Assembly (NCBI GenBank): GCA_007449985.2
Contig: VIIQ02000108.1
Coordinates: forward strand, 186,001-250,000
Source: Desmodesmus armatus
Taxonomy: Eukaryota > Chlorophyta > Chlorophyceae > Sphaeropleales > Scenedesmaceae
DNA: 64,000 nt
Reading direction: 5' to 3'
Shown: in pieces, positions 1-11,977 of the stretch
Layout of the letters: every line of letters starts with the position of its first letter
Numbering within the stretch: position 1 is the first letter of the stretch
The notes under the pieces: generated by a model
The model's database searches: none
Told to the model about the DNA's origin: nothing
The model's input: only the letters and a program-made list of their open reading frames with translations
Program-made: the position numbers and the translations under genes

Positions 1-15
1 GCTGTTTTGTTGAAG

Positions 16-3000
16 GTATGACTGGATGAAGGAGGGTCGTGATGTGGTGCGCATCTTTGACAAGAACAGCCTCAGCTGGCAGACCCTGCCAGGAGTGAAG
101 CTGTCCGAGTACCGCTGGTACCCAACACAGGTGAGCCAGCCGATATATGAACATGCACGAGCCAAGGGCAGCCAGCCAGCACATGAACATGCACGCTTCG
201 GGTGAGCCAGCCAGTACATGAACATGCACGAGTCAGGTGCAGGGTGGATGTTTTGACGAGTATGGTTTTTGGGGTTGAGGGTCTGGGTATAAGCAGGAGG
301 AGGGGCAGGTGCAGTGTGTAGAATAGGGTGTGGGCAGCAATCACTTGTTGCCAGCGGCGTCAGGCGGGCTGTGTCCCACTGCCACTGTGTATAATGGCAG
401 CGCTCTGTCTGAAAGGGGAGATGCCACTGCTGCCGGTGGTACCCACACAGGTGGGCCAGCCGATATGCAGACATGCACGGGCCACAAGCAGGCCAGAGTT
501 GTGATTTGTGGTTGAGGGTGAGAGGCGGAAGGTGCAGGTGCAGCTTGTACTGCAGCGTGTGAGCAGCAGCTTCAGAGCAGCCGCACCAGCCAGGTAGCAG
601 TCCACCACCGCTGCGTATGGCAGCAGGCCCCAACGCAGGTGCCAAGCTGTGCCCTGCAACATTGAGTCCATGGCTCTTTGTGTGTGGCGGTGTAAGGGGA
701 CCTGCCTGATGCCCTTGCCATCATGGTCACTTTTGATTGGAACGCGCACTGTTCAACTGTTCAAAGTTTGTCTTCACTGTTCAAACTCTGTCTGTTGGTT
801 GCACCGTCTGTTGGTTGCAGGTCAACCTGCCTGACGACCGTGTCATCATTGTGAGTGGCTTCCTGGATGATCCTGTCCGCCAGAGCGGCAAGCCAGCACC
901 ATCCATCGATGTCTTTGACTACAGGTCAAGGAGGTAAGCAGCACCAACAGGCATGGCTGCTGGCACTGCCCGGGGTGCTTGTGCAACTGGCAACTTGGGG
1001 GAATGAGGGTAGGATAACTCTCTCAGGGGGACAAGAACGTTCCCCCACGACAGCAGCGCTCCCCCAAAACAGCAGCGCGCAGTAGCAGATAGGCAGAGGC
1101 CTTACCAGCTGCAGTGTTGTTGCACTAGCTTCGGCAACGTGCACCCAAAACCCTTCTTCTGGAAGTTAAACATAGGCATCAAGGTTTGCAATTGCACCCA
1201 GCTCCGAGGAGTCCGGGACTAAGCTGTGCCTTGCTTGTGTCTGCTTCCTGCAGCATCACCGTCCGCAAGTCCAAGTATGACCTGGGGAAGAAGTTCTTCA
1301 CCAACATCACCCCTGGCTACCAGCTCTACCCTGCTGTGTTCCTGATGCCCTGGACAGACCCCAACGCCCCAGATGACTACTTCCTGTTCATGTACACCTG
1401 CCGCACTGGGCAGGTCGTGCGATTCACCAGTGATGGCAACTTCCTGCCCATGTGGGACATGTGAGTGGATGATGGGGAAGGAATTGGGAGTGGCCTTTAG
1501 GGAACGCTGTGCAAGTGACTGATGTGAGACATGTGGGACAGTTGAGTGGTCGACAGGGAGGGGGAGTAGGAGTGGCTGTTGAGGAGAGTGCAAGGGGCTG
1601 ATAGGGAAGGGGGTCACCCGGTCACACGGTGTGAGTGACTGATGGCAACTTTTTGCACATGCGGGACATCTGAGTAATTGATGTGGAAGGGGAGTGGGAG
1701 TGGGTGTTGAGGAGAGTGCGAGGGGCTGATAGGGAAGGGGGTGTGAGTGACTGACAGCAGCTTCCTGCCCATCTGGAACATGTGAGTGGCCGATAGGGAA
1801 GGGGGGTAGGAGTTGCTGGAAGAGAAGGGAGGGCAAATGACTGATAGGCAGGGAGTGCGAGTGACCGACAGGTGTGTGGGTGCTGACAGGAGACCAGGGA
1901 TGCGTGCACCACATGAACATATGGCTAAGCTTGTCAGAGCACATGGGCGTCTGCACCAACAGCGTTCGCTGGCTGTGCAAGAGATGGAACGATGTTTTGG
2001 CTGCTGTACTGTACTGAGCCCTGATGTACTGTGTCACACCATCCTGCATGCAGGCCCGGTCTGCCCATCGACAACATGTGCACCAGCTTCAGTGCAATGG
2101 GCTCTGCTGTCATCCTGCCCCTCGACCCAGAGAAGGGCTATGAGTTTGAGGTCGCAATCTTCGGTGGCGGCACGCAGGTAAGATGCTCACTGCTCACTCT
2201 CCTGCTCCCTGCTCACGGGTGCTTACTTGTTTGAAGGCTCCACCACTAGCAGGACCCCTGGTCTGATGCAAGTCGCTCACTTGTGAAACCTACTTGTATG
2301 TGTGTAACAAGCAACAGTCACTGCTGGGACACACTGAGGCTAGTGGGAGGCAGGTCGGTCATGTTCATGCAGGAGGGGTTTTGTGTAGAGGTATACGCAT
2401 GCAGGAGGCAACAACACTGTACCCGCGGCTTGTGTAAGTGCATGTTTGCGCAAACAGCCGTGGTGGCAACATATTATGTGTTGACAGATTGCTGGTCAGT
2501 TGTTTGCAGCGGTGGGATGTATTGGTGCTGCAACATCGTTCCCACTGCTGGGTTGTCATGATTCAGGGCAAGGGCCTCGACTGCAAGGGTGTGTGCAACG
2601 CCCCGGCCGCCAAGACCATTTTCCGCATGAAGATGCCCAGCATGGCTGACGCCCTGGCCGGCAATTGGCCCAAGGACTGGGCCAGCAGCGGCGGCAAGAA
2701 TTACGAGGAGATGCCCATCGGCCGCGTGTTTGCTGATGCCGTGCTGCTGCCTACCGGAAAGGTGCGTTGGATATGATCAAAATCTTATTTGAGGCTGCAG
2801 CTGAACACTTATCAGGGACCCTAGTGGGGTTTTTAGTCGCAGTCTGAGCTTGTCATCTGTACCGAGCAACAAAATCCAGCTTTTAGGACAGTTAGGGTGC
2901 CAGGTTCAACAGGACCATGGCTGGGACCGTGGTGACGTCACTTCTGACTCATGTGGTGTCTGCCTTGCAAAATGTGCATGCAGGTGGCTGTCGTGAACGG

Positions 3001-3845
3001 TGCGCAGAGGGGTGTGCCTGGTGGCGGCATCGATGGTGGTGGCACTGCCAAGGAGGCTGCTTCCATGGCTATCATGTATGACCCCGAGGCACCAGCAGGC
3101 TCACGGATCTCCACACTCGCCAGCAGCGGCATCCACAGGTGCGCACAACGGTTTCTTTGTGTTTGGGGTTGAGGGCATTAAAGTTGGGTTTGGACCAATG
3201 ACCTTAGCCTCCTGACGGCAACGCCAATTTTACCTATTCACAGGCGGTTGTGTGAAGCCTGCTTATGGGCGTGCTGGCATGCAATCATGCCGCTGCGTCT
3301 GCCGGCGTGCTGCCAGCTTTCATCACTGCGATCCCTGCATTCGGCCACACTCACACTGGGCATGCCTTGTTCCAACGCGCAGGTACTACCACTCGAATGC
3401 GCTGCTGCTGCCGAGCGGCGACATCTGGGTTGCTGGCAGCGAGCAGGCCGATTGCGTGGACACCTGCAAGGAGGGCGGTCTCGCACCTCCCGATCAGGAG
3501 TATCGCGCCGAGCTGATGCAGCTGCCGTACGCTTTCAAGGACCGCCCCGAGATTACGGACGTCAGCTCGGACTCGCTCAAGTATGGTGGCAAGGTCACGA
3601 TCAGCTACAAGGGCGACAAGAAGATCGCAAAGGTGTCGATGATCCCGCCGGGGTCTAACACGCACTCCCTCAACATGATGCAGCGCGTGGTTTTCCTGAA
3701 GATCACGAGCAACAAGGCGGGAAGTGTGACCGCGCAGCTTCCCAGCTTCAGCGATAGGGTGCTGAACCCCGGGTACTACATGCTGTGGATTGTGGATGAG
3801 AACGACGCACCTGCAAAGGAGGCAAAGTGGGTCAAGCTCGGCTAA
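16..3845 (+). CDS. Copper radical oxidase (glyoxal/galactose oxidase-like), 3' part, 7 exons
   Basis: Exons seen: 16-130, 821-933, 1254-1460, 2054-2177, 2567-2761, 2984-3138, 3383-3845. All have GT-AG introns, and the phases join into one frame of 456 residues plus TAA. The 5' end lies outside the window. Family knowledge: these enzymes oxidise aldehydes or primary alcohols to acids or aldehydes with O2, giving H2O2, and are usually secreted. Visible residues fit an active enzyme. RWYPT in the first exon holds the radical tyrosine. RYYHSNALLLPSG opens the last exon with the Tyr-His copper ligands. THSLNMMQR holds the last His ligand. After APPDQEYRAEL comes the C-terminal E-set (DUF1929-type) domain, ending GYYMLWIVDENDAPAKEAKW. 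The cysteine that cross-links to the radical Tyr would lie upstream and cannot be checked. Substrate is unknown. The family assignment is secure; the exact upstream boundary at 16 is inferred. Confidence 0.9.
131..478 (+). repeat. Degenerate ~36-bp repeats in oxidase intron 1, carrying copies of the exon end and splice donor
   Basis: From the donor at 131 the intron repeats GTGAGCCAGCC...ACATGCACGA about three times (131-240). Another copy near 437-478 also includes a look-alike of the exon end (GGTACCCACACAG|GTGGGCCAGCC against the true GGTACCCAACACAG|GTGAGCCAGCC). The intron therefore contains decoy donor sites derived from its own upstream exon junction. Confidence 0.6.
1431..1860 (+). repeat. 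Degenerate ~110-bp repeats in oxidase intron 3, copying the exon 3 end and donor
   Basis: The true exon 3 end (TTCCTGCCCATGTGGGACAT|GTGAGTGG, junction at 1460/1461) is echoed near 1520, 1640 and 1755. The echoes share TGATGGCAACTT, GGGACA(T), TGAGTGG-type ends and GGGAAGGGG tails. The copies are diverged, and the one near 1755 keeps a usable-looking GTGAGTGG. Confidence 0.6.
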
Positions 3846-4219
3846 GCAACTGCTTTCAAGTTGCCACATGCGCTCGGAGATACATCCAGCTATTCTTACG
3901 AGCCTACTTGCTGTGTCAGTTGTGTGGGTGGAACGCACTGTCATCTGCATGCGTGTTCTTGACCTGTCCAGCAGGAGAAGACACAACAGTGACCCACCAT
4001 CTGCACCACGTTCAAGGTGCCGTGCATGACAGCATAACCCTGCCAGGCTGGCAAAAACTCACCCAGCACGCCTGTGGCAGCAATAAAGCAGCAGTGCTGA
4101 GGGGCTTGCGATACTTTGTATTGATTGGGAGGGCAGCCAGGCCCTCAGGAGAGGCCACAGCTGCTGCTTGCATCTGCTGTGTGCTCATCTTGACGCTGGC
4201 TGGCTCTTTTTGCAGCGTG

Positions 4220-4224
4220 TGTAA
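4220..4224 (+). terminator. TGTAA poly(A) signal of the oxidase gene
   Basis: TGTAA lies about 375 bases after the oxidase stop codon. This pentamer is the usual chlorophyte polyadenylation signal. Its position gives a plausible 3' UTR of about 0.4 kb. Confidence 0.5.
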
Positions 4225-5341
4225 CTATGTGTGTATCAGCCAGAGTGTTGTGTGTGCACATGTGTGCATGGCCACAACTGTGTGGTGTTCAGTGTTCAGT
4301 GCAGGGTGTTGGCATCCGTGCATGATCTACGCATGATGTACTCTACTAAAGTAGTACTGCAGAGTGGGGTGTTGTTTAGGTGACCGAAGCCCGTACTTGC
4401 AGCGGCTCTGTTTGACTGTCAATCTGAGAGCGGATGCCTTCTTGCGGCTTTTTCCTGTCAGCCGGGTGTCCCTGCCGTAAGGGGGGTACGTTGCTGGCTG
4501 GGCGCATTCATGCTTTGCGAAGTGGGCGGCGCCCGTCGCCCTGGGCAGCAGGAGAGGTGTAGTGCTGTTGTTTGTATTTGCGCAGGTGTTGTTTGTTGCT
4601 TGACAAAGCGCGGACACTGCAGGTGTTGTGTAGTATCGCCAAGATGTGACGTACTTGCAAGCATGCCATGCATGCTTGGAAATAGCGTATGCCTCCTTGG
4701 TGTGACTCCGGACAGTGCAGGTGTTGCGTGAGCTGCAGAGTGATGCCAGGTACTGCAGGTGTGGGGGGTTATGCTTCGGTGTCTGGCTCCCGCAGGCTGG
4801 CCATCCATTGGCAGCACAAGCAAAGCTTGTGGTTGACCATGATGTTACCTGTGCGATGGCATTGCTGCGCATACTGCGGGTTGCTTGCAGGGTGAGCGGC
4901 TGTGCAGACAGGGCAGCGTGGTGAATGAGGTGTGCCGCAGCACTGAGCGACTACTGTTGCCTGTTGATTGAATTATAGCAATGGAGCAAAAGCGCAGTGG
5001 AGGCGGTTTGTAGTTCAGTGCAGGAGGAGGGGGCTGATGGCCTATCTGTCCTGTACTTGGCCTCGGGCCTTGCATGCTCTTAACTCTGGCTGGTGGTGGC
5101 TCACATCTGGTTTCTCACAACCAAAGAGCCTCAGCAAAGCATGTGTGTTGTATGGCGTCATGATGCCATATCATGACTCAGACCGTGTGGTGCGCGTGGC
5201 TTTGTGCTGTGTGGGTGCATCGGCACCGTTCATCTTTATTGCTTACGCACACCCTGAACCAGTGCACTTGGCATTACTGCGAGAGGCAAGGCACAGCCTG
5301 AGTGATCTGCACTGCAAGCGATGCTTTTACATACCTTCAAA
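4225..5341. other. Intergenic stretch, no gene supported
   Basis: No coding signal could be supported. It holds three scattered TGCAGGTGTTG-like motifs (about 4617, 4716, 4754) and a GCATGC-rich palindromic patch near 4660. It ends exactly where the first array module begins. Confidence 0.4.
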
Positions 5342-6053
5342 CAGGGGGGTGGACAATGAATCTCGCGGGTGTTGCAGTCAGCTGTAGAGCAAGTCCTAAG
5401 GAACAAAGTGATATGCTTAAAAAGTGCAGCCCTGCTCTGGTGTTTCCGCAATTTGAATAAACGTATGCCCCGCTGCGCAGATTGGCGGTAAGCGGAATTC
5501 TCGTTTTTTCGGCCCAGCTGGCCCCAGCACTGGCTCTCAAATGTTTGTCCTGTATCTCTGCAAGGCCGTGCTAGCTTGTGCCTTGTATCTGTGCGGTGTA
5601 CATGCAGCAAGAGCGAAGTATTGCTGCAGTGAGATTGTGCTGTCTCGCCCTGTACTGTGTTGGAGCGGTGAAATTGGCATTCTGGGACCTGGGGTAACTG
5701 ATGTGACCTTCAGCATACTGTACCACATAAAGGCCTCACCGCGGGCTCATCTGCGTAGCTGATTCCGCTTGATAGTGTTTTTGTGAGTCGAAATGTGCTG
5801 CCAGTCGCTGCTGTGTGGTTGCTCTTTTGTCCGTGGTTGGCTGACGTAACCGTTGACTGTGTTTCTGGCGCTGCTGAGCCTCTCAGGGAGTCTTTGGACC
5901 GAGCTACGCGAGAACAGCCTGGCAAGCCTCGCAACTTTGTGGAAGGAATGCGCACATTAAACTCAATTGCTTTGCATGAGAAACGCTGCACACGAGTGCG
6001 TCTGCTTGGGCTGAGCCGGCGAAACCCCCAGAGAATCATTGTCCACCCCCCTG
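5342..6053. mobile_element. A1: 712-bp inverted-repeat module (outer allele)
   Basis: The left end CAGGGGGGTGGACAATGA matches the reverse complement of the right end. Identity extends about five bases further with one mismatch. The left flank is unique sequence ending TTCAAA; the right flank is B (TGTCTAACCCC). Alleles are C at 5432, T at 5780 and T at 5963. Short open frames on both strands resemble no protein I recognise. It could be a MITE or the end module of a larger composite element; the superfamily cannot be assigned. Confidence 0.65.
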
Positions 6054-8303
6054 TGTCTAACCCCTGACCTGCACCCTGACTGACGTCCGTGTTCTCTGCG
6101 GAAACACGGACGATTGCGGCCTTGTTTTCAGTGAAATCAATGCTTGTAATGCGTACGTTCTTGTCAGCTCTGCAGCCCCTGTGCAACTCGCCATCTTGAT
6201 TTTAGCAGTCAGCAGGAGTGTCAGCATCTGCTGTGCTGGATTCTTGGTTTCTTCTAGCGGCTTCATCTTGCTCTGCAATTCAAACTGTTGAACTTGTATG
6301 TTGTCAAGTAAAAGTTTCAGCTCAGCAGAGAGGCTGGAGCAGCAGCAGCAGCAGCTGAGGGCTGGTGTGATGTTCCAGATCAACCAACAGGTGTGTGGGC
6401 CACACTGCAGCACACCAGCAGGAGCATCGGCCCCATGAAGCATTCTCAACATTATGATTTTACTTGGTGAATGCATTGGAGGCCCCCTGCACATCCAGAT
6501 CAGGCTCAGCACAGAACAGCCTTGGCAGCAGCAGCAGCAGTAATTGCAAGAACAGTGCCACTAAGCTGCATGAGACCCACAGCAGAGCTACACAGAAGAA
6601 GCAGCCAGCATGCATGGTGCTGGATCAGCAGTTGAAAACCGAAGCAACTGCTCCCTGCCCTTCCTGCAGGTACTTACAGCCAACATGCAACACTAAGGAG
6701 GCACCAACGACGACACGAGTCGAGCCCCACACCATGACCACCAGATGCAAGGAGCAGATGAGACCCATAGGTGGGTGAGACTGGTGTGTCACGCAGCAGC
6801 AGCAGAGACATATGCCAGCACCACAGGCAGCTGCCTTGGTGAGGCAGAGCAACCGTGCAGTTGAAGGGTGCCAAACCACAATCGCTGCTACGACGCACAA
6901 GCGTTACAGCGCTCAGCTGAGCTCAAGGGCAGTGTAGTTGCCACCAACAGCAGTGAATGCCTCCCAAGTGTCTGGCAGTGTGGTGATATCAGATGCAGTC
7001 CTGCTGGCTGGCATAGGGCATTCAAAAGTAGCATACTGCCCCTTGGACCTTTGTGGGGTAGCGTTCGTGTTGGGGTACAATTGCATACACTGCAGCAGCC
7101 AGCTGTGCGTCTCCTCATCCATGTGACTATGCACGTGCTCAATGGACCTCTTGCATTTAGTTGGGTGGGGTGGATGAAGCAGCAGCTGCCATCCCTGAGG
7201 CAGGAGGCTGGCTGCTTCGCTGTGCACCATGGGGACCCCAGTCGCTGCAGATGATGAAGTGCTCTGTGTGCCTCAGCCAGCAGCAACATATTTGTCCTGC
7301 AGCCCATGCACAGCTCCCTGAACATGTCATTGTTATGTGCTGTTGTAATATATGTGGTTGGCTGGATGGATGTCCTGGACCCCCCTTTGTGTGCAGGTGC
7401 ATTGCGGCGAAACCAAGGCGACATGCGCAAGGCGGGGCGAACATGCGGGCAGCACAGCAGCACAGCAGTGATGAGATGCCACAAGATAGTCGACCCCACA
7501 CCATATGCAGGCCACACTGGTTGCTGCAAGCAGCAGCTTTACTACAACTGCAGCTGCCAGCCAGGCGCACAGCACGTGGCATGCTTGGGGGGCGGAACCG
7601 CCAACCCCAGCGAAACAGCCCTCAACGGCCACGCATGCAGCAGGAAGGGCAGCAGCTGGCAGGGGGTGCTGTATGGATTGTGTGATGCTGAGCAGTTGAT
7701 TGAGCTATATGCTGTAGAAGCACATAGCCTTGACAAGCCTGAACATGCTGTTGTGTTTGAGGGGTTGACCGTGTGCCCTGCGTCAAACCGCGAAAATGTC
7801 ATTGTTGCCGCGGCATGCAGCTTGGTAATCAAAGTGAACGGCCAAGGGCACAGTACTATAGTACTGACACATGCCAACAGTTGTGACAGTAGCCTTGCTG
7901 AAATGAGGCTCAAGGACCAGTTGTATGCTCAAGAGGTCCTGGGGTAGGGTTTGAGTGTGTTGCGGTTGTTGATGGTTGAGGACATCAGCAACACAACAGC
8001 CCTAGCTGCCCTATGCAAAAGATGCCAAGCAGCCAGGCGACAATGGTGACAGTGCCATATGCCAAGGCCAAGGCAAGGGTGGCACAGTAGGTGACGGTGC
8101 CCCGGGAGGGTCATGTTGCCGGTGGTGGGGGGGTAGGGGGGTGGCGGCCCAGAAACTGTCATTGGCGACGGCTGCTAGCACAGGCCATGAACACTGGTAA
8201 GGCTAGGGTGGGTGCACTAGCGCTGCCGAGTGTGACACAATGGCGCACTGTGCCGGGGCCCTTGGAGCCCTGTTGGTGCCAAGTCAGTGCACAGCCCCAG
8301 ACA
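6054..8303. repeat. B1: 2,250-bp spacer between A modules
   Basis: B starts TGTCTAACCCCTG and ends AGCCCCAGACA, so its edges are themselves weakly inverted (TGTCT/AGACA). It has a 213-codon open frame on plus (7306-7947), with a plausible-looking C-terminal half. On minus it has a 151-codon frame (6057-6512), a 105-codon frame (6913-7230) and a 213-codon frame (6888-7529). None matches a family I know, and competing frames on both strands leave the coding strand undecided. A small palindrome, AGTACTATAGTACT, lies near 7854. Confidence 0.6.
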
Positions 8304-9015
8304 CAGGGGGGTGGACAATGAATCTCGCGGGTGTTGCAGTCAGCTGTAGAGCAAGTCCTAAGGAACAAAGTGATATGCTTAAAAAGTGCAGCCTTGCTCT
8401 GGTGTTTCCGCAATTTGAATAAACGTATGCCCCGCTGCGCAGATTGGCGGTAAGCGGAATTCTCGTTTTTTCGGCCCAGCTGGCCCCAGCACTGGCTCTC
8501 AAATGTTTGTCCTGTATCTCTGCAAGGCCGTGCTAGCTTGTGCCTTGTATCTGTGCGGTGTACATGCAGCAAGAGCGAAGTATTGCTGCAGTGAGATTGT
8601 GCTGTCTCGCCCTGTACTGTGTTGGAGCGGTGAAATTGGCATTCTGGGACCTGGGGTAACTGATGTGACCTTCAGCATACTGTACCACATAAAGGCCTCA
8701 CCGCGGGCTCATCTGCGTAGCTGATTCCGCTTGATAGTGTTGTTGTGAGTCGAAATGTGCTGCCAGTCGCTGCTGTGTGGTTGCTCTTTTGTCCGTGGTT
8801 GGCTGACGTAACCGTTGACTGTGTTTCTGGCGCTGCTGAGCCTCTCAGGGAGTCTTTGGACCGAGCTACGCGAGAACAGCCTGGCAAGCCTCGCAACTTT
8901 GTGGAAGGAATGCGCACATTAAACGCAATTGCTTTGCATGAGAAACGCTGCACACGAGTGCGTCTGCTTGGGCTGAGCCGGCGAAACCCCCAGAGAATCA
9001 TTGTCCACCCCCCTG
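8304..9015. mobile_element. A2: 712-bp inverted-repeat module (inner allele)
   Basis: Same module as A1 but with the alternative base at all three variable positions (T, G, G). It is flanked by B on both sides. Confidence 0.65.
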
Positions 9016-11265
9016 TGTCTAACCCCTGACCTGCACCCTGACTGACGTCCGTGTTCTCTGCGGAAACACGGACGATTGCGGCCTTGTTTTCAGTGAAATC
9101 AATGCTTGTAATGCGTACGTTCTTGTCAGCTCTGCAGCCCCTGTGCAACTCGCCATCTTGATTTTAGCAGTCAGCAGGAGTGTCAGCATCTGCTGTGCTG
9201 GATTCTTGGTTTCTTCTAGCGGCTTCATCTTGCTCTGCAATTCAAACTGTTGAACTTGTATGTTGTCAAGTAAAAGTTTCAGCTCAGCAGAGAGGCTGGA
9301 GCAGCAGCAGCAGCAGCTGAGGGCTGGTGTGATGTTCCAGATCAACCAACAGGTGTGTGGGCCACACTGCAGCACACCAGCAGGAGCATCGGCCCCATGA
9401 AGCATTCTCAACATTATGATTTTACTTGGTGAATGCATTGGAGGCCCCCTGCACATCCAGATCAGGCTCAGCACAGAACAGCCTTGGCAGCAGCAGCAGC
9501 AGTAATTGCAAGAACAGTGCCACTAAGCTGCATGAGACCCACAGCAGAGCTACACAGAAGAAGCAGCCAGCATGCATGGTGCTGGATCAGCAGTTGAAAA
9601 CCGAAGCAACTGCTCCCTGCCCTTCCTGCAGGTACTTACAGCCAACATGCAACACTAAGGAGGCACCAACGACGACACGAGTCGAGCCCCACACCATGAC
9701 CACCAGATGCAAGGAGCAGATGAGACCCATAGGTGGGTGAGACTGGTGTGTCACGCAGCAGCAGCAGAGACATATGCCAGCACCACAGGCAGCTGCCTTG
9801 GTGAGGCAGAGCAACCGTGCAGTTGAAGGGTGCCAAACCACAATCGCTGCTACGACGCACAAGCGTTACAGCGCTCAGCTGAGCTCAAGGGCAGTGTAGT
9901 TGCCACCAACAGCAGTGAATGCCTCCCAAGTGTCTGGCAGTGTGGTGATATCAGATGCAGTCCTGCTGGCTGGCATAGGGCATTCAAAAGTAGCATACTG
10001 CCCCTTGGACCTTTGTGGGGTAGCGTTCGTGTTGGGGTACAATTGCATACACTGCAGCAGCCAGCTGTGCGTCTCCTCATCCATGTGACTATGCACGTGC
10101 TCAATGGACCTCTTGCATTTAGTTGGGTGGGGTGGATGAAGCAGCAGCTGCCATCCCTGAGGCAGGAGGCTGGCTGCTTCGCTGTGCACCATGGGGACCC
10201 CAGTCGCTGCAGATGATGAAGTGCTCTGTGTGCCTCAGCCAGCAGCAACATATTTGTCCTGCAGCCCATGCACAGCTCCCTGAACATGTCATTGTTATGT
10301 GCTGTTGTAATATATGTGGTTGGCTGGATGGATGTCCTGGACCCCCCTTTGTGTGCAGGTGCATTGCGGCGAAACCAAGGCGACATGCGCAAGGCGGGGC
10401 GAACATGCGGGCAGCACAGCAGCACAGCAGTGATGAGATGCCACAAGATAGTCGACCCCACACCATATGCAGGCCACACTGGTTGCTGCAAGCAGCAGCT
10501 TTACTACAACTGCAGCTGCCAGCCAGGCGCACAGCACGTGGCATGCTTGGGGGGCGGAACCGCCAACCCCAGCGAAACAGCCCTCAACGGCCACGCATGC
10601 AGCAGGAAGGGCAGCAGCTGGCAGGGGGTGCTGTATGGATTGTGTGATGCTGAGCAGTTGATTGAGCTATATGCTGTAGAAGCACATAGCCTTGACAAGC
10701 CTGAACATGCTGTTGTGTTTGAGGGGTTGACCGTGTGCCCTGCGTCAAACCGCGAAAATGTCATTGTTGCCGCGGCATGCAGCTTGGTAATCAAAGTGAA
10801 CGGCCAAGGGCACAGTACTATAGTACTGACACATGCCAACAGTTGTGACAGTAGCCTTGCTGAAATGAGGCTCAAGGACCAGTTGTATGCTCAAGAGGTC
10901 CTGGGGTAGGGTTTGAGTGTGTTGCGGTTGTTGATGGTTGAGGACATCAGCAACACAACAGCCCTAGCTGCCCTATGCAAAAGATGCCAAGCAGCCAGGC
11001 GACAATGGTGACAGTGCCATATGCCAAGGCCAAGGCAAGGGTGGCACAGTAGGTGACGGTGCCCCGGGAGGGTCATGTTGCCGGTGGTGGGGGGGTAGGG
11101 GGGTGGCGGCCCAGAAACTGTCATTGGCGACGGCTGCTAGCACAGGCCATGAACACTGGTAAGGCTAGGGTGGGTGCACTAGCGCTGCCGAGTGTGACAC
11201 AATGGCGCACTGTGCCGGGGCCCTTGGAGCCCTGTTGGTGCCAAGTCAGTGCACAGCCCCAGACA
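9016..11265. repeat. B2 spacer
   Basis: It appears identical to the first spacer over all segments compared, and its open frames have identical translations. Confidence 0.6.
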
Positions 11266-11977
11266 CAGGGGGGTGGACAATGAATCTCGCGGGTGTTGCA
11301 GTCAGCTGTAGAGCAAGTCCTAAGGAACAAAGTGATATGCTTAAAAAGTGCAGCCTTGCTCTGGTGTTTCCGCAATTTGAATAAACGTATGCCCCGCTGC
11401 GCAGATTGGCGGTAAGCGGAATTCTCGTTTTTTCGGCCCAGCTGGCCCCAGCACTGGCTCTCAAATGTTTGTCCTGTATCTCTGCAAGGCCGTGCTAGCT
11501 TGTGCCTTGTATCTGTGCGGTGTACATGCAGCAAGAGCGAAGTATTGCTGCAGTGAGATTGTGCTGTCTCGCCCTGTACTGTGTTGGAGCGGTGAAATTG
11601 GCATTCTGGGACCTGGGGTAACTGATGTGACCTTCAGCATACTGTACCACATAAAGGCCTCACCGCGGGCTCATCTGCGTAGCTGATTCCGCTTGATAGT
11701 GTTGTTGTGAGTCGAAATGTGCTGCCAGTCGCTGCTGTGTGGTTGCTCTTTTGTCCGTGGTTGGCTGACGTAACCGTTGACTGTGTTTCTGGCGCTGCTG
11801 AGCCTCTCAGGGAGTCTTTGGACCGAGCTACGCGAGAACAGCCTGGCAAGCCTCGCAACTTTGTGGAAGGAATGCGCACATTAAACGCAATTGCTTTGCA
11901 TGAGAAACGCTGCACACGAGTGCGTCTGCTTGGGCTGAGCCGGCGAAACCCCCAGAGAATCATTGTCCACCCCCCTG
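11266..11977. mobile_element. A3: 712-bp inverted-repeat module (inner allele)
   Basis: It carries the same three alleles as A2 and is flanked by B on both sides. Confidence 0.65.

Noticed and set aside
6054..8303. Annotating B-spacer open frames as real genes
   Set aside because: Competing frames of similar length exist on both strands, with no recognisable domain, and near-identity of copies prevents a conservation test.
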